Shown in pieces: positions 20,876 to 32,438 of a DNA stretch of 64,000 bases. Positions within the stretch are counted from its first letter, which is position 1, and every line of letters begins with the position of its first letter. The position numbers were made by a program, and so were the translations under genes. This stretch comes from Byssothecium circinans. Its lineage: Eukaryota; Ascomycota; Dothideomycetes; Pleosporales; Massarinaceae. The notes beneath the pieces were generated by a model. That model worked only from the letters and a program-made list of their open reading frames with translations, had not been told where the DNA came from and made no database searches. The stretch spans positions 1,047,455 to 1,111,454 of the forward strand of contig ML976986.1 of NCBI GenBank assembly GCA_010015675.1. Direction: 5' to 3'.

Positions 20876-22271
20876 CTAGGCAATTGCCGCCCCGCGGTGT
20901 CGCTCAACACGATCCAAGCGAGCGCTGAGACGGATGTCGGCACGCTGCCACTCTTTCTTGATCGCGTCGAGATCATTCTTGAGGTGCTGGATGCTGAACT
21001 CGATCTTGGTGTTTACGTCCTTGAGCTGATTGTGGAGCTGCTTGTGGATGTCCATGTCGACCTTCTCGAGGATGGCCTTGAACTTGCGGATATCCTCGGC
21101 GGTCACATCCATGGTAGTGCCTTCAGGGCCGATGGTGAAGTAGGTACCATTGACGTTCGGCTCGCCCAAGGCCTCCCAAATGTTGTCAATGCGGATCTCG
21201 TTGGCGCGTATGTGCTCAAACGCCAGTTCGGTCTTGTTGTGGATCGCGTCGACCTTGGTATCGAAGATGATCTTGTTGATTTCCAGTTGCTCGCTCTGCT
21301 CTTTCAAGACGGAGTAGAGCATGGCATGGCCTTGGAGCTCGAGACTACGCATGACGTTGACGCGGGAGCAAGCCTTGGAGAGGGGATCGACATAGAGAAG
21401 ACCGAAGAGCATGAGGCCGAATGTGAGCATGCAAACGAGCCACATGACCCACTGCCACAGGCTGACCTTGATCTCACGCGGCTTGGTGTCGATGGCAGAT
21501 GCAAACTTCGCGACAGTGTCCATGCCCCTCCAGGTGGTGTCAGTGGCCAATGTGACGTGGTTCAACATCTTCTCGAGCTCCTTGAGGCGGTTGAAGTGGT
21601 CCGCGGCAGTGTTCCAACCAACGTTGCTCTCCGCCGCGCGATTCATGATCCCTATTGTGAAGACAGCATTTTTGCCGACGGAGGCCGAGAGGAAGCGGGC
21701 ATTCTGCAACGACTGCAACAGGTCGGCCTGCTCCTTCGAATTCTATAACAAATCAGTTGATAGAAGGAGGTGAAGTGGTAAGGCCTGACTTACCAGACCG
21801 GTCAAGGTCTTGCCTTCGACAAGGGCAATGGCGTTGACAAGCCTCTTAGTTGCGTACGACAATTGATCATAGCGGCTATACTCGAACAACTTCTGCTCCG
21901 CATTTGATGATGTCTCGAGGGCTTCGCGGAGTTCGCGCATCTGCGTTTCAACTTCGATCATGCACGCGACGACATCTAGCGTCGTGACGGTAGTCTCGGT
22001 TTGGAGATACATACCGGCTTTCTTTCCGATCCTCTCTTCACGCAACTTAATCGCGTTCGCGAGAGTTGTGTCGACTGTAGGACGTGGCGCCACTTGATCT
22101 CCGTTAGAGCCTGGGTGATGGTTAGCAGTAACCACTCTTGTGTCGCTCGATTGCTTGTCAAGGTCACGGTACGCTGCGCCACACCCGACGGTCGTTGACT
22201 GTACCGAGGCCTTTGATCAAGCACCGAGGACAGTAAGGCTGCAGCTTACCTTGATTGTTGACCGTAGTCAT
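20876..22271 (-). CDS. Membrane-anchored coiled-coil protein, function unknown
   Basis: Three exons, 22271-22250, 22110-21794 and 21742-20876, give 401 residues, starting with a seven-codon first exon (MTTVNNQ). The N-terminal ~200 residues are helical with heptad-like Leu/Val spacing. One strong membrane segment lies at about 207-231 (LWQWVMWLVCMLTFGLMLF). The C-terminal half is charged and coiled-coil-like, ending in RVERHRGAAIA. A single membrane span with helical domains on both sides suggests a tethering or scaffolding role, but no family was recognised. The intron acceptors CACCCAG and TTATAG are preceded by suitable branch sequences. Confidence 0.8.
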
Positions 22272-22322
22272 TGCTGCTGCGGCGACGCAAGTGGAGGACG
22301 TTTCGGGGAATTGAATGGGACA

Positions 22323-22991
22323 CTAGGAACTCTCGTTAGCAATTGATCTTTGCTGGTAGAATCCAAGAGAGCCGGGAGAGCGAGGTTTTTGTTGTGGGAA
22401 AGTAAAAACCGGTGGCCGGTGGCCCGTGCCCCAGAGCCCGTTTGCGCGACTCCAGAGGTGAAGGCAAGTTTGAATTGCAATTTGAATTGAGCACCGTTGA
22501 TATAGCAACAGAAGACGACATACCCAAGTAGCAAGCCATGATATATATGCTTGTGCAGGCAAATCCAAAGCAGGGTGACGCGCAAATACATTGGTGATGG
22601 GCTCGCTAGCGAGAGGCATCCCGAAGAAGTTGGGATAGGTGGACGGCGGACGTGATTGGTCGTCTGCCCAGGGCCGGTGGATGAACACTTCTATCTCGGT
22701 TGGACGGCGCCATTGACTGAGTAAATACTTCTCGCAATTAGTATTTGTTGGAGAATCCAAATGGAAGGAACTTACGCGAACGCAGCTGCAAAATGGGGAC
22801 CCGGCGATGTTCTCTTCTTCCCCCTTCATGTCGAGCTTGATGGGCAGTACGCCTTCTTTCCATTTTTTGTCGAAAGGAATTCTTGATTTCCGCTCTCCGC
22901 AAGAATTATTGTTGTGAATGTGCTGCATCAGACTTTCCACTGGGTATATGATGTCGTTTATCTCCAAGTGACGGCCACGCATGTCTCCCAC
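22323..22991 (-). CDS. Hypothetical protein, uncertain structure
   Basis: A 222-codon minus-strand frame starts at ATG 22991. A good GTAAGT donor (about 22776) and a TACTCAG acceptor (about 22718) sit inside it, and the distance between them (about 57-60 bases) suggests an intron. The first part is charged and the middle contains an IEVFIHRPW segment; later residues look less protein-like. It lies just upstream of the membrane coiled-coil gene on the same strand. No domain is recognised. Confidence 0.33.
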   Translation of the reverse strand: MGDMRGRHLEINDIIYPVESLMQHIHNNNSCGERKSRIPFDKKWKEGVLPIKLDMKGEEENIAGSPFCSCVRVSSFHLDSPTNTNCEKYLLSQWRRPTEIEVFIHRPWADDQSRPPSTYPNFFGMPLASEPITNVFARHPALDLPAQAYISWLATWVCRLLLLYQRCSIQIAIQTCLHLWSRANGLWGTGHRPPVFTFPQQKPRSPGSLGFYQQRSIANESS

Positions 22992-23942
22992 TAGCGTCTA
23001 GTGACAATCCTGTAAGCGAAAATCAGTCGGACGAAGGGGCGAGGAATGAAACCCAAGTCAACTGCGAGTGAGGTTGCACTGTTGACAATGCCCAGGTCCA
23101 CTTCAAACTTCTTAAAGATACTAGGTTTGTTGTTGTGCCCAGTAAAAAGATTTCAGATGAAGCAGTGGTCAAATGTCGATAACCTACGGGGCATCAATCT
23201 GATCTCGCTGTCTCTGAACCATGGTATGTATTCACTTCAGCTTTCATCCTAGCCACGCTAATCGGGGAGAGGCAAACAGATGAGTGTCCGTATTCGTAGA
23301 TGCTAACCAGAATCTGTTATTTCGTCCAAGCCATATCCAAATTTGGAGCGAGAAACGTTGGTGTGGGAATGTGCTGACACCAGTACAGGTGGGGAGAATT
23401 ACGCAAGTGGTTGGGTTACGTCGTGCTACCAGTCGTAGGTAAAAGCTAAGGCTCCACGCTTTGGTCCGTGGCATATCCTGGAGTGTAATCGCGTGAAAGC
23501 ATGAAGTCGTATGCCTGCAGGCCAAAAACCATCATCTTGAACGAACGCGTGGGTAGGTCGAGGTTTGCACGAACCACTCCCGTTGAAGCCTAGTAGTATG
23601 GCCAGGTTCTGGGGAAGACTAGCTTCGGTGGAGCGCCTATGTTGAAGCCTGGCCGCCCGGAGGGGTTTTTGATTTACAAAATACTGGATACGCAAACTGC
23701 TCTTCATCGGTTTTTTTAGTTTCTCGATTCCACGTCCGTTCTCAAATTGAAGGCTTGGCCTTTGACTGCGCATGTCTCCGCCGTGCGAAGCAGGAACTGG
23801 GCATTTGCGGTTATGTGAAAGGTGATGATGAGTACCAAAGTTCCGAGATGGACCAGTGTTTAGAAATAATGTCCAACGGAGACACGTCCACAGTGCAGCA
23901 ACGTTAGTGAGGTGTGATAGTGAAGCGCTGACGCCTCGATGG
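22992..23942. other. Intergenic, no supported gene
   Basis: A 179-codon minus-strand frame at 23426-23965 overlaps the end of the small gene above. It has a His/Arg/Pro-rich composition, no splice support and no recognised motif. Nothing else coding-like was found. Confidence 0.4.
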
Positions 23943-24371
23943 CTATGGTCCGTGGCTTTGGGCAAGGTTGCTGGAGAATGAGCGTGAGAGGAACAGACAC
24001 ATGTGAGCCGATGACGAATGAGATGTTCTCGAGGTTGAGGTGATGATGTCTAGCCGTGGGAGAGCCGCTGTCACGAAGTTGACGATCGGCCCCCGACGTC
24101 CGGCCTGGACATTCCCGTTGCTATCGCTGATTGGTTGGTTGGGATGGGAAAGACGCATCCTCAACTCACTCACCGTTTCGCATGCCTCATCATACATCGC
24201 AATCAAAGCACCAGCAACAAAAGCACGACCGTCGAGGATTGCATCGCAGAGTGCAGTGGGTGGATAATAGGACGATTGCTGTCCTGGACGATGCTGAAAG
24301 TAGCGATCTTCTGGATTGACCCTGTCACTCTATAGCCGACCATGGTACGTACCACCGATGTCTGTCGCCAT
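23943..24371 (-). CDS. Small two-exon hypothetical protein
   Basis: Exons 24371-24353 and 24283-23943 (GTACGT donor, GTCCAG acceptor, 69-base intron) give 119 residues, and only this join brings the open second-exon frame in phase with an ATG. The central part reads as an alpha-helical stretch (AILDGRAFVAGALIAMYDEA, ETVSELRMRL), followed by a low-complexity Ser-rich tail. A further GTGAGT near 24171 could be another donor, so the 3' structure is unsure. No family is recognised. Confidence 0.42.
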
Positions 24372-25033
24372 CACGAGCTTGCGTCGCGCAAATCATGCCC
24401 AGAAGTCTTGGTCGCTAGGACCAGGGCGAACGAAGCTAGCCGTGCACTACCGGTGACATCTCATTGATGTCCGCATGTACGGTGGCACTGGTGGTAGGAG
24501 AACTCTCCGTGTCATCAACGTGTGAGAAAACGATCAGGGGTGAAGGACATCCTCGAACGCCTCATATAGTCCAGTTGCCTCAAAGTAAGCGACGAACACA
24601 AGCTTTTGAGCGAGAAGACGCTTCTATCCTCCAGGCGAGACTTTTGACAAGCCCCCATACTTTCTATACGAATCTATGCTTTCACACTTTGGTGAGATCA
24701 GCCCCGCCCATGACCTGATAGGGCACTGTCGTCGATCCGACCGAACTCTAATCGAAGCCACAAAATGCAACCACTTGCGCTAACCTACAGACACCCGAGA
24801 ACCCGACCATCCTGTTCCGCGGAACACAAGACGCACAGAGCTAGGGTTGTGTATGCGTCTATCTATATATCCACAGCTACCGTGTCTCCCTCTGATGGAG
24901 CTGACTTTTATTTATCCCCAAACAATCCTGGAAGCCAGCTTATTCTGAGTAACCATTGCTTTTCTTCACTGTCCAATACTTCGAATTCGATCCGTCATCG
25001 ACAAGTCATCCGGAGGCTGTTAAAAGAGTGACA

Positions 25034-28000
25034 ATGTCGCTGGAGAGGTCTGCTTCATATGTTGAAGAGAGGCCTCGACCTCCTCTCATATCCATCAGCC
25101 TCAAGTCGTCTATCAAGAACCCTAGTTCGGTTCCATCTGGTCAGACGAGTTATACACCCGCTAGCCCAGTGCCCACGAGGTTTCCAGGCCAGAGCTTGGA
25201 CCCTTGTCCGTCACCATCTTGGAGCAACAAACCATCATCTCACCGACGACCCCAGAATCTTATTGTGGATAATGTTTCGACTCTAGAATCCTTGAATATC
25301 GATCCCGCACTCAGAGCATCGCGAAGCCAAACCTCCAGAAATTGTACACATAGCAACATGAGTCGGCGGTCTACTAGCTGTTCCATACCATCGCGTACCC
25401 CAAGGCATGCCGCCAAGGTTCGGAGATGGGATGGCCAGACGAGGTCAGTGAGTGATTGGGATGGTCTGCGCAGAGTAAGTGATACAAATTGCACGTCTTT
25501 TGATACATCTATTAATTATTTAGGATCCCGAGCTGTGGTTCGAGGATGGCAACTGCCTCGTCCATCTATACGCACGTGGGCAATCACGCCGCGGGCCTTC
25601 ATTTTGTGTTCCATTCGGCATCATCACAGAATCGCAGTGTGGCTCCATGTTCAACCTCTGCTTTGCGCAGATTACGGAGATTCCTGGTGCAAGCATCCAA
25701 AGTCCAACACGGATATTCAACACTCTCACAACCCCTATCACCGGTGCACACAAGGTCGAACTCTTCATTCCTGCTCCAGATGATGCATCACGAGAAGATG
25801 CTTTCAAGTGGCATATCACCACTCGAAACTTCTTTGCGTATGTCTTCGGCAAATCTCTTGTGGGTGAGCAACTAGGGCAAGCACTGGTTGACCTCCAAGA
25901 GAGGATGCACCTCTTCCGTTCCGGACGTGGCAACAATCATCAGGATTTATTCACGTATACCGACAGCCAAGGCTATAGTGAGTTTGTCAACTGTGCCGAT
26001 TACGCCCTTGGAACGCTTTACTATGCTGAGCATTATAAGCTCCGAGATGTCTGGATTGACGCTTTCGCTCACTGTGTCGGCATGAACGAGACCCTGACGA
26101 CAAGTCCGGAATATGCGCCGCTATCATCGCTTACCAAAGCCCTCATTACCCGCGCGTACTTGGAGATGGACATCAAACTCGGACGTGTGACAGCAACAGT
26201 CCGAAATTTCCTTGAGGAGGACGTCTCTCCGACACATCTGGGCCTTAGTGATGGCGCTCTTACACATCTTGGCTGGTTCCGGTCTTTTCTGCATGACTTC
26301 TATGTCGAGAAGTTCGGTTACTGGCCTCCACCAAAAGGAGCGTGTTTCCCTCAAGCTATGTTCAAGTCGCTGTACAGAGACTTCAAGAATTTATACGACT
26401 ATCTCGTAGATAGAGAATCGACTCCCGATATTTCTTCCCAAAAGCCAGCCCTCGGCGGCATTTGTGTCCTACAGAATATCCAATCATTCGACACCCGCCA
26501 CAAGTTCCCATCTCAGCCCCATCCTCTTCCGCTGTTACCCAGTGAGATACCTCTCAGGAGCCGGACAGACTCGCAAAAGAGCTTGATAACACTCACGCTC
26601 AGCTCGAAACCAGCGAAAACAGATCGTTACCTAACAGCTCGCGCTGCACTCACTGCAGCGACCAATACCACGGACGTGATAGTTCTCAATAGCCCTATTG
26701 TACAAGCCTACAAGCGGTTCGAACGACAATGGGCTCAGCATCTTCGCGAAGAAAAGGTATCAATGACGGAAGCACGTAAAGTCCGATGGATTCTGATCTA
26801 CTGCACGCTGCAATACCTATCCTCTGTTCTTCGAGCACCAAAAGAAGTGCGCGACACCACGAGTCCGGACTATCCACTTTGCTGCCTTGTCACTGAGCAA
26901 TCGAAATGGCAGGCGGGGACCACGACTCTCCCATCACCTGTCACGCAATCAAACGATGACGTTCCTCAAGCTCCAAGCGACTACTTGTCGATATCAGCTC
27001 AGTCACCTCAAAACATCATGACCATCCAGCCGGATTGCCAGAATCAAGAATATTTTACTCACACCAATACCGACAGCAATAGCCGCCCTGTCTCGGTCGA
27101 GATTCCTGCACCTTTGAGAATCTCGCAATCTGTACGGAACGCTTCTATCGGGTCTCTCAGGCGTTTGTCGAGATCCATCTCCCGGCAGGACAGCGTGCAG
27201 CTCAAGTCAACAGCACATTGCGAAATCTTGGTGCATGGTTATGGCAATGGTCTGAACGAGACTGTAGCCCCTTCGCCATCTCAAATTCCAACACGTCGGC
27301 AGTCAACTAGCAGTCCACCCATTCCTTCGTCCTCCGAGCTCACCTCAACAGATGCCGTCAAACCTCTTGACACGACCAAAGGTCTACAGAATGGGTTGGA
27401 CTGCAAGATAAATACTGAGACGTGCAAAACTCCCACGTTTGCCTCTAACCAGATGGATGAGCTTGTCACTGCCGTTTCCTCCAAAGCTTTCCAAATTCCG
27501 AGCTCAGCCAACAGCACAAGCTCAGTCAACAGTCCCACATGGAGCGATGCGGAGAGTTTAGCCTCGTCTAGGTCGAGTGCCTACAGTCAAGTGGAGCTGC
27601 GCGTTCCGCCATTAGACATTCGTCGATATGGCATGTTTGAACCTGTTGGCCCTCTTGGAGGTCTCGTATCCATCGATGCACCTATTAATAGCCCGAAGCC
27701 ATCCGCTCGAACCTCGCGTTCGAGGTTGCCTATCACTCATGGCGAGGTCAACTTTGGCTTTGAATCGCTAAGCCAAGCGCTTGTTCCCCAGCATCAAGAA
27801 TCGCCTCCGGCAGCGGTTGCTAGCGCAGTAGCCAGTACGCCGCTATCTGCGAAAGCATCCACCTCGCGCCCCAAGGCTTCAATGTCCTTTGACCATCTAC
27901 CGCTTTCTCCAAGGAATAAAATGCATAGTCGCAATGCGTCCGATGATCCCTGTCACTCACTATCGGCCGCGTCCCTCCGCTCAATCTCCATCGAATCACT

Positions 28001-28403
28001 ACGCGTCGCTGCTGCTGTTGAAACTATGTCCCCTTTACGATCAGACACTCCTACACGAGAGTTGTCGAAGGACACAATGATGGATATATTCTCTGCACTC
28101 GAGCTCAAGCCTAACAATCCCAACAAGCGCGTCTCGGAAGAGAAGGAGAAGAAAGAAGAGGAAGAGCCTATTACACGTACCACGACGATCAAGAGCGAAA
28201 GTTCAAGGTCTATCTTGGACGCTATTCCTCCGCCAATCATGCGTAACGTTCCAACCTTGAACAAAGACTTTGATTTCAAGACGATGCGTTACTCTTCGGG
28301 TAGAGGCCCATTGGCTAAGGCTGTGGCAATATTGGGCATCGATGAGATGGATAGGGAGAAGGTTGTCAAGAAATCAAGACAACGGAGCTTCTGGCGACGC
28401 TGA
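25034..28403 (+). CDS. Large fungal protein of unknown function (DUF8004-like)
   Basis: Two exons, 25034-25474 and 25524-28403, separated by a 49-base intron (GTAAGT...TTTAG), give 1106 residues. Residues 1-145 are disordered and Ser/Pro-rich. Splicing restores DPELWFEDGNCLVHLYARGQ, which opens a globular region of about 300 residues with hydrophobic core patterns (a BTB-like start is possible). The last ~600 residues are disordered, with Ser/Thr-rich runs, a short acidic Lys/Glu stretch and a basic end (SRQRSFWRR). The globular part resembles the fungal family I recall as DUF8004; that name should be checked. No catalytic motif is visible. A signalling or morphogenesis scaffold would be guesswork. 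Confidence 0.85.
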
Positions 28404-28673
28404 GCATCTTGTAGTACTCACTACTGCCATCACTTTCACACGTTCTTTCCTTTTAAATGCCTACCAGTGCACTTTGTGTGTCCGACCTGTCGCTTCATGC
28501 TTTACCGTTTCTTCTATTGAGCATCACCATTCATTGTAAATGCGTTCTTTCAGCGACATATATATCTAATCAACTAATGAGTATTAAACTTTCTTTTTCC
28601 ATATACCTATTTCTACTACTCTGTGGTCGCGACACTCGCAATACTTGATATGCATATTCATCGCATACCCCCC

Positions 28674-29397
28674 TCATCCACTCCCCCCATCCCACGGCCG
28701 CCACCCCCACCCCCCACACCAAAATCTCCCGCAATAACACCTCCGCCACTCCCAAGCCCTTCCCTCCCCATCCTCAAGCACAACGCTATCTTCCAATGCC
28801 CCAACATCAAGCCCCTCAAATAATCTCCCACAGTCGCTTACTCCGTCTATGTTCACGTCTTGATACGGGTCTTCGTGGAGGAAGTCCAGGTCGAGCGATG
28901 TATCTGAGCCTGGCAATGAAGCGGCGGTCAACGAGGAAGAAGAGGAGGAGCAGATAGTGTCTTGCGAGAGTGTGGTTGAGGCGCTGTGGCTTTGCTCCTG
29001 GTTCTGGGTAAACGGTTGAGCGTGGATGAGTGGCGGTATGTGGTCTTGAAATACTGACATGGCTGGTGGGCGTGGAGGAGAAGGAGAAGGGCTTCGACAT
29101 GGAACTTGGTCTGGGATTGGGATCACCATGCAAAAGCCACGCACGTTGCCGATATAGGCCTTAGATGGAATTGCAAGGATGGTGGTTGTTTTTGGAGCTG
29201 ATTCAGAGCGCTAGTTCTGTTTCGTGGCCACGTGGATACGGGATTGTTTTTGGGCGCCTTGTAGCGTTGGGTAATGTGGTGTTGTGTGGGAGTCTAGAGC
29301 TTTCGGGAAGGCTTCGAGGACGTTTACTTTGTGTGTGGAAGTGCGGGGCTGGAGTTTGAACCGTGATAACGAATGATTGTTCTGAGGATCTTGACAT
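28674..29397 (-). CDS. Hypothetical disordered protein, two exons
   Basis: Exons 29397-29328 and 29197-28674, joined over a 130-base intron (GTAAAC donor, AATCAG acceptor), give 197 residues. The join is supported because the second-exon frame reads ILAIPSKAYIGNVRG and onward as clean coding from that acceptor. The middle is Ser-rich and acidic (SLDLDFLHEDPYQD) and the end is Trp/Gly/Cys-rich. No family was recognised. The 3' end lies over a C-rich stretch on the plus strand (28665-28830), which could also be non-coding. Confidence 0.42.
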
Positions 29398-31262
29398 GCT
29401 GGTTAGCGACGGTGGAAAGATTGAATGGTAGCTACGCTAGCCTTTGAGGGGAAAGGTTGTGATTGCGGGTCTAATGATATTCATGGTGATGGAGTATGGT
29501 ACTGTCTACGAACCGGGTCATTTTGCGTGGTATGCAGTGATAGGACGAAGAAACTTAAAGGTTGCTGGAATTTGGTAACTTAGGTGCCATGTGGTAAGGT
29601 CTAGCTAAGTAATTGATTCACGAAGAAGTGGTATCAGAGATCGCGTACTTCAAGTTGCTCGCCTCTGTGATGGTGACTTCCCCAGACTTGTGATTCTACG
29701 GTGAAGTCAAGTATTAAATGGTTTTTGAGAAGCTGTGGATTTGGCTTTCACTTTGTGGAGCTCTAAGTATTTACCGGTCCGTCTAAACATTCACATCGCT
29801 TTTCTGTGACACTTGGGCAGTGCAGCCCGTTTCTTAGCTTTACAATCATGTCTCAAGGCTTCATCGACTCTCTGTGATGCTTATGACAATTTCTGCTTCT
29901 GCAACTGTCTGCCTGTAAAACTAATCGTGCTAACCAGTCCACCATCTATGTATGTAGGGAGTTTATTCTTCAACACCTTGACGAGCGTATGAATCTTGCT
30001 CTTGGTTTGGTCTTCTAGGAGACTATTTCTGCACTCTGTCATATGTATCCTTGCTGAGGGGTTCCGTAGTTTCTTGCGGAACGGCTCAGCTTCCACTGGA
30101 AAGTCTTCAGTCTCGGAGTCTTTTGAGGTTAGCGACTCAAAGAACCATTTCTGACTATATATATTTATTACCACCTCCTATTTTCAATATAAACAAGCCA
30201 AAGAACGCTAGCACGGCCGACTGTGGAGAGGACACCACAAATTCTCCCAGCCGGATATAGTAGCAAACAGTGTAGCGTTCGAGTCCCACTTAAGTCTAAT
30301 TAATTTCTACGTTTCTCTATAATATGAAATTTAATTAGTAGTGGTGAGTTGAAAGTCCCCCGCTTCGTTGGGCAAATTACAGAAAACTTATAACCCAACT
30401 TGGTCGTTAGAGGTGTTTCTGGTCGATGGTGTCGTCGATTCTTTTTGCCATTTTTTTTTTTTGGTTGGAGACGGAGTCTAGTCACATGACCCCATCGCAT
30501 CACCTTCATTTTCGATAGTCTTCCTCTATACATTATAGGTAACCGCATACCTTAAAACACCCACTTGACAGCCTGTAAGACAGACTGTTTAGTTTGCTTT
30601 CTAGATTAGAAACTCTGTCAGGCTCCTTTCAAGGCTGTTAAATGGGGGTTGGAAGGTAGTCAACAAGTCGTTGTTGCCCTGTTGAGAGGCTTTGGAGGGT
30701 GACTGCTGTTATTGGGATACGCTTACCCTATAATATAGTTGCTGCTCGATCACTTAATCAATCACTTTCTTTTCTCCCACTCACTTAGAGCCTCATTTCA
30801 ATACATACATTTTGCTCGTATCTCATGCTCACTTAGTGTGTAGTAAGGAATTCTGGCAATGCGGATCTTGTGATCCAGCGCCCTCTGTATATGGCCTGAG
30901 TACTTTCATAGAGGGAAATGCCCCATAACTTTAGGGTAGCTATTTCGAAAGCTCTTTTTACATCCGATCTAAATGATAATTGCCCCGCTTTTATCTCCAG
31001 TCTTGACACAAAGACCAACAGAAGTCAAAAAGTAGTATCATACCTAGAGAGAGTGGGTGTCTCGAGATTTCTCCATTTGACAGCATGAAATTCCCACTAT
31101 CATCGGCTAGACCTTCCCCATCCATGCCCATCTAATGACGCAACCGCAATCCGAACCGACATCGGTACCATTCCGAAATCCCTAATCAATATCCCGCCCT
31201 TCAGCCCTTCTGCTCTACAATCGCACCACTAATTTATCCCCTCCCAAACCTCCTCTCTCTAT
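29398..31262. other. Long intergenic stretch, AT-rich in parts
   Basis: No supported gene was found. A 97-codon minus-strand frame at 29881-30174 has no splice or motif support. A poly-T run of about twelve lies at 30451-30462. Near 30268-30285 there is a gcgttcgagtccc word that resembles a pol III B-box, with an A-box-like word about 60 bases before it, but no tRNA fold forms. Decayed repeat material is possible. Confidence 0.45.
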
Positions 31263-31340
31263 ATGCCCCGTCGCTCTCTCACCTTCCTCCCACAGAACAT
31301 CCGCCTCTTAAACCTCCGCACACTCATCCGCTACCGCATC

Positions 31341-32246
31341 ATGGCGCAAGCCGCACCACCAAAGCGCCCAATAAAAGTGCTGATGCTGCACGGTACATGC
31401 CCTCCACCCATCGGCATAATTCAAGAAAGCTAAAATGCTCATGAATTGAAAATAGGCTTCACACAATCCGGCCCCTCCTTCCACGCGAAAACCCGCGCCC
31501 TAGAAAAAAACCTCCAAAAAGCCTTCCCTGCCGGAATCACCCTGTCCTACCCTACCGCACCCCTCCGTCTCGCACCCGCCGATATCCCCTTCCCACTCCC
31601 TTCGCAATCGAACGGCGATTCTACGCCCGAAGAAGTCGATGCTTGGGCCTGGTGGCGCCGCAAAGGCGACCGCGAACCATATACCTTCGAAGGCATAGAA
31701 CAGGGTCTGGAGAGGATAGCAGAGGTGCTGAAGACAGAGGGGCCATTTGATGGCGTGATAGGTTTCTCGCAGGGCGGCGCTTGTGCGGCGATGCTGGCTT
31801 CGCTACTCGAACCTGGTCGTCGGGAAGCTTTTGAGAAGTTTTACTCGGTGGGCGGCATGTCGTATCCTTCCTCCTTTGAATCGGATACTGGATATATGGA
31901 ATCTGTCATACATCCTCCTCTGAAATTCGCTGTGAGTTATTCGGGATTCGTTGCTGGGGGTGTGGATACGTATCGAGGGTTCTATGAGCCGAAGATCAAG
32001 ACACCCATGTTGCATTTTCTGGGCACTTTGGATGCGGTCGTGGAAGAGAAGAGGAGTTTAGCACTTGTGGAGAGGTGCGAGGAGAGTGAAGGGAGGGTGG
32101 TGTATCATCCCGGAGGCCACTTTTTGCCGAGTAGCCAGAAGGCGTATGTAGGAGCGCTGGTCGGGTTTATGAAGGAAGTGTTGGACAAGGCGGAGAATGG
32201 GGAGAAGAACGAGGAGAGTGTGGAATATATGGATGTGCCATTTTAA
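31341..32246 (+). CDS. FSH1-family serine hydrolase
   Basis: Exons 31341-31392 and 31456-32246 (63-base intron, GTACAT...AATAG) give 280 residues. It is an alpha/beta hydrolase of the FSH1 group: MLHGFTQSG oxyanion strand, nucleophile Ser122 in GFSQGG, Asp210 in GTLDAVV and His239 in PGGHFLP form the triad. Family members are small cytosolic or mitochondrial esterases with unknown substrates, and some work in secondary metabolite clusters, for which there is no sign here. An in-frame upstream ATG at 31263 would add 26 residues rich in Arg and Leu with no acidic residue, like a mitochondrial presequence. The ATG at 31341 (atcATGG) has the better context and was taken. Confidence 0.93.
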
Positions 32247-32438
32247 GAGTGGGGGAATTTAGATGGGTTTAGAGGTTGGCATGGCGTTTGCATATAGATG
32301 GTAGACGCGCTGGACATTAGAAGGATATTCATGGACGTCTATATTACATGCGCAGAAAATGCGCAGAGCCATCGTAGAAAGAGGCTCGACTATGTCTAGA
32401 CTAATCATAATCATCGCTGCCAGCACACCTTTCCATGC

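Noticed and set aside
20837..21748. A 303-codon plus-strand frame opposite the membrane coiled-coil gene
   Set aside because: It is antisense to a well-supported spliced gene and reads as a Val/Leu/Asp-rich shadow.
30240..30300. tRNA gene
   Set aside because: The B-box-like word is present, but the T-arm and acceptor stems do not pair.
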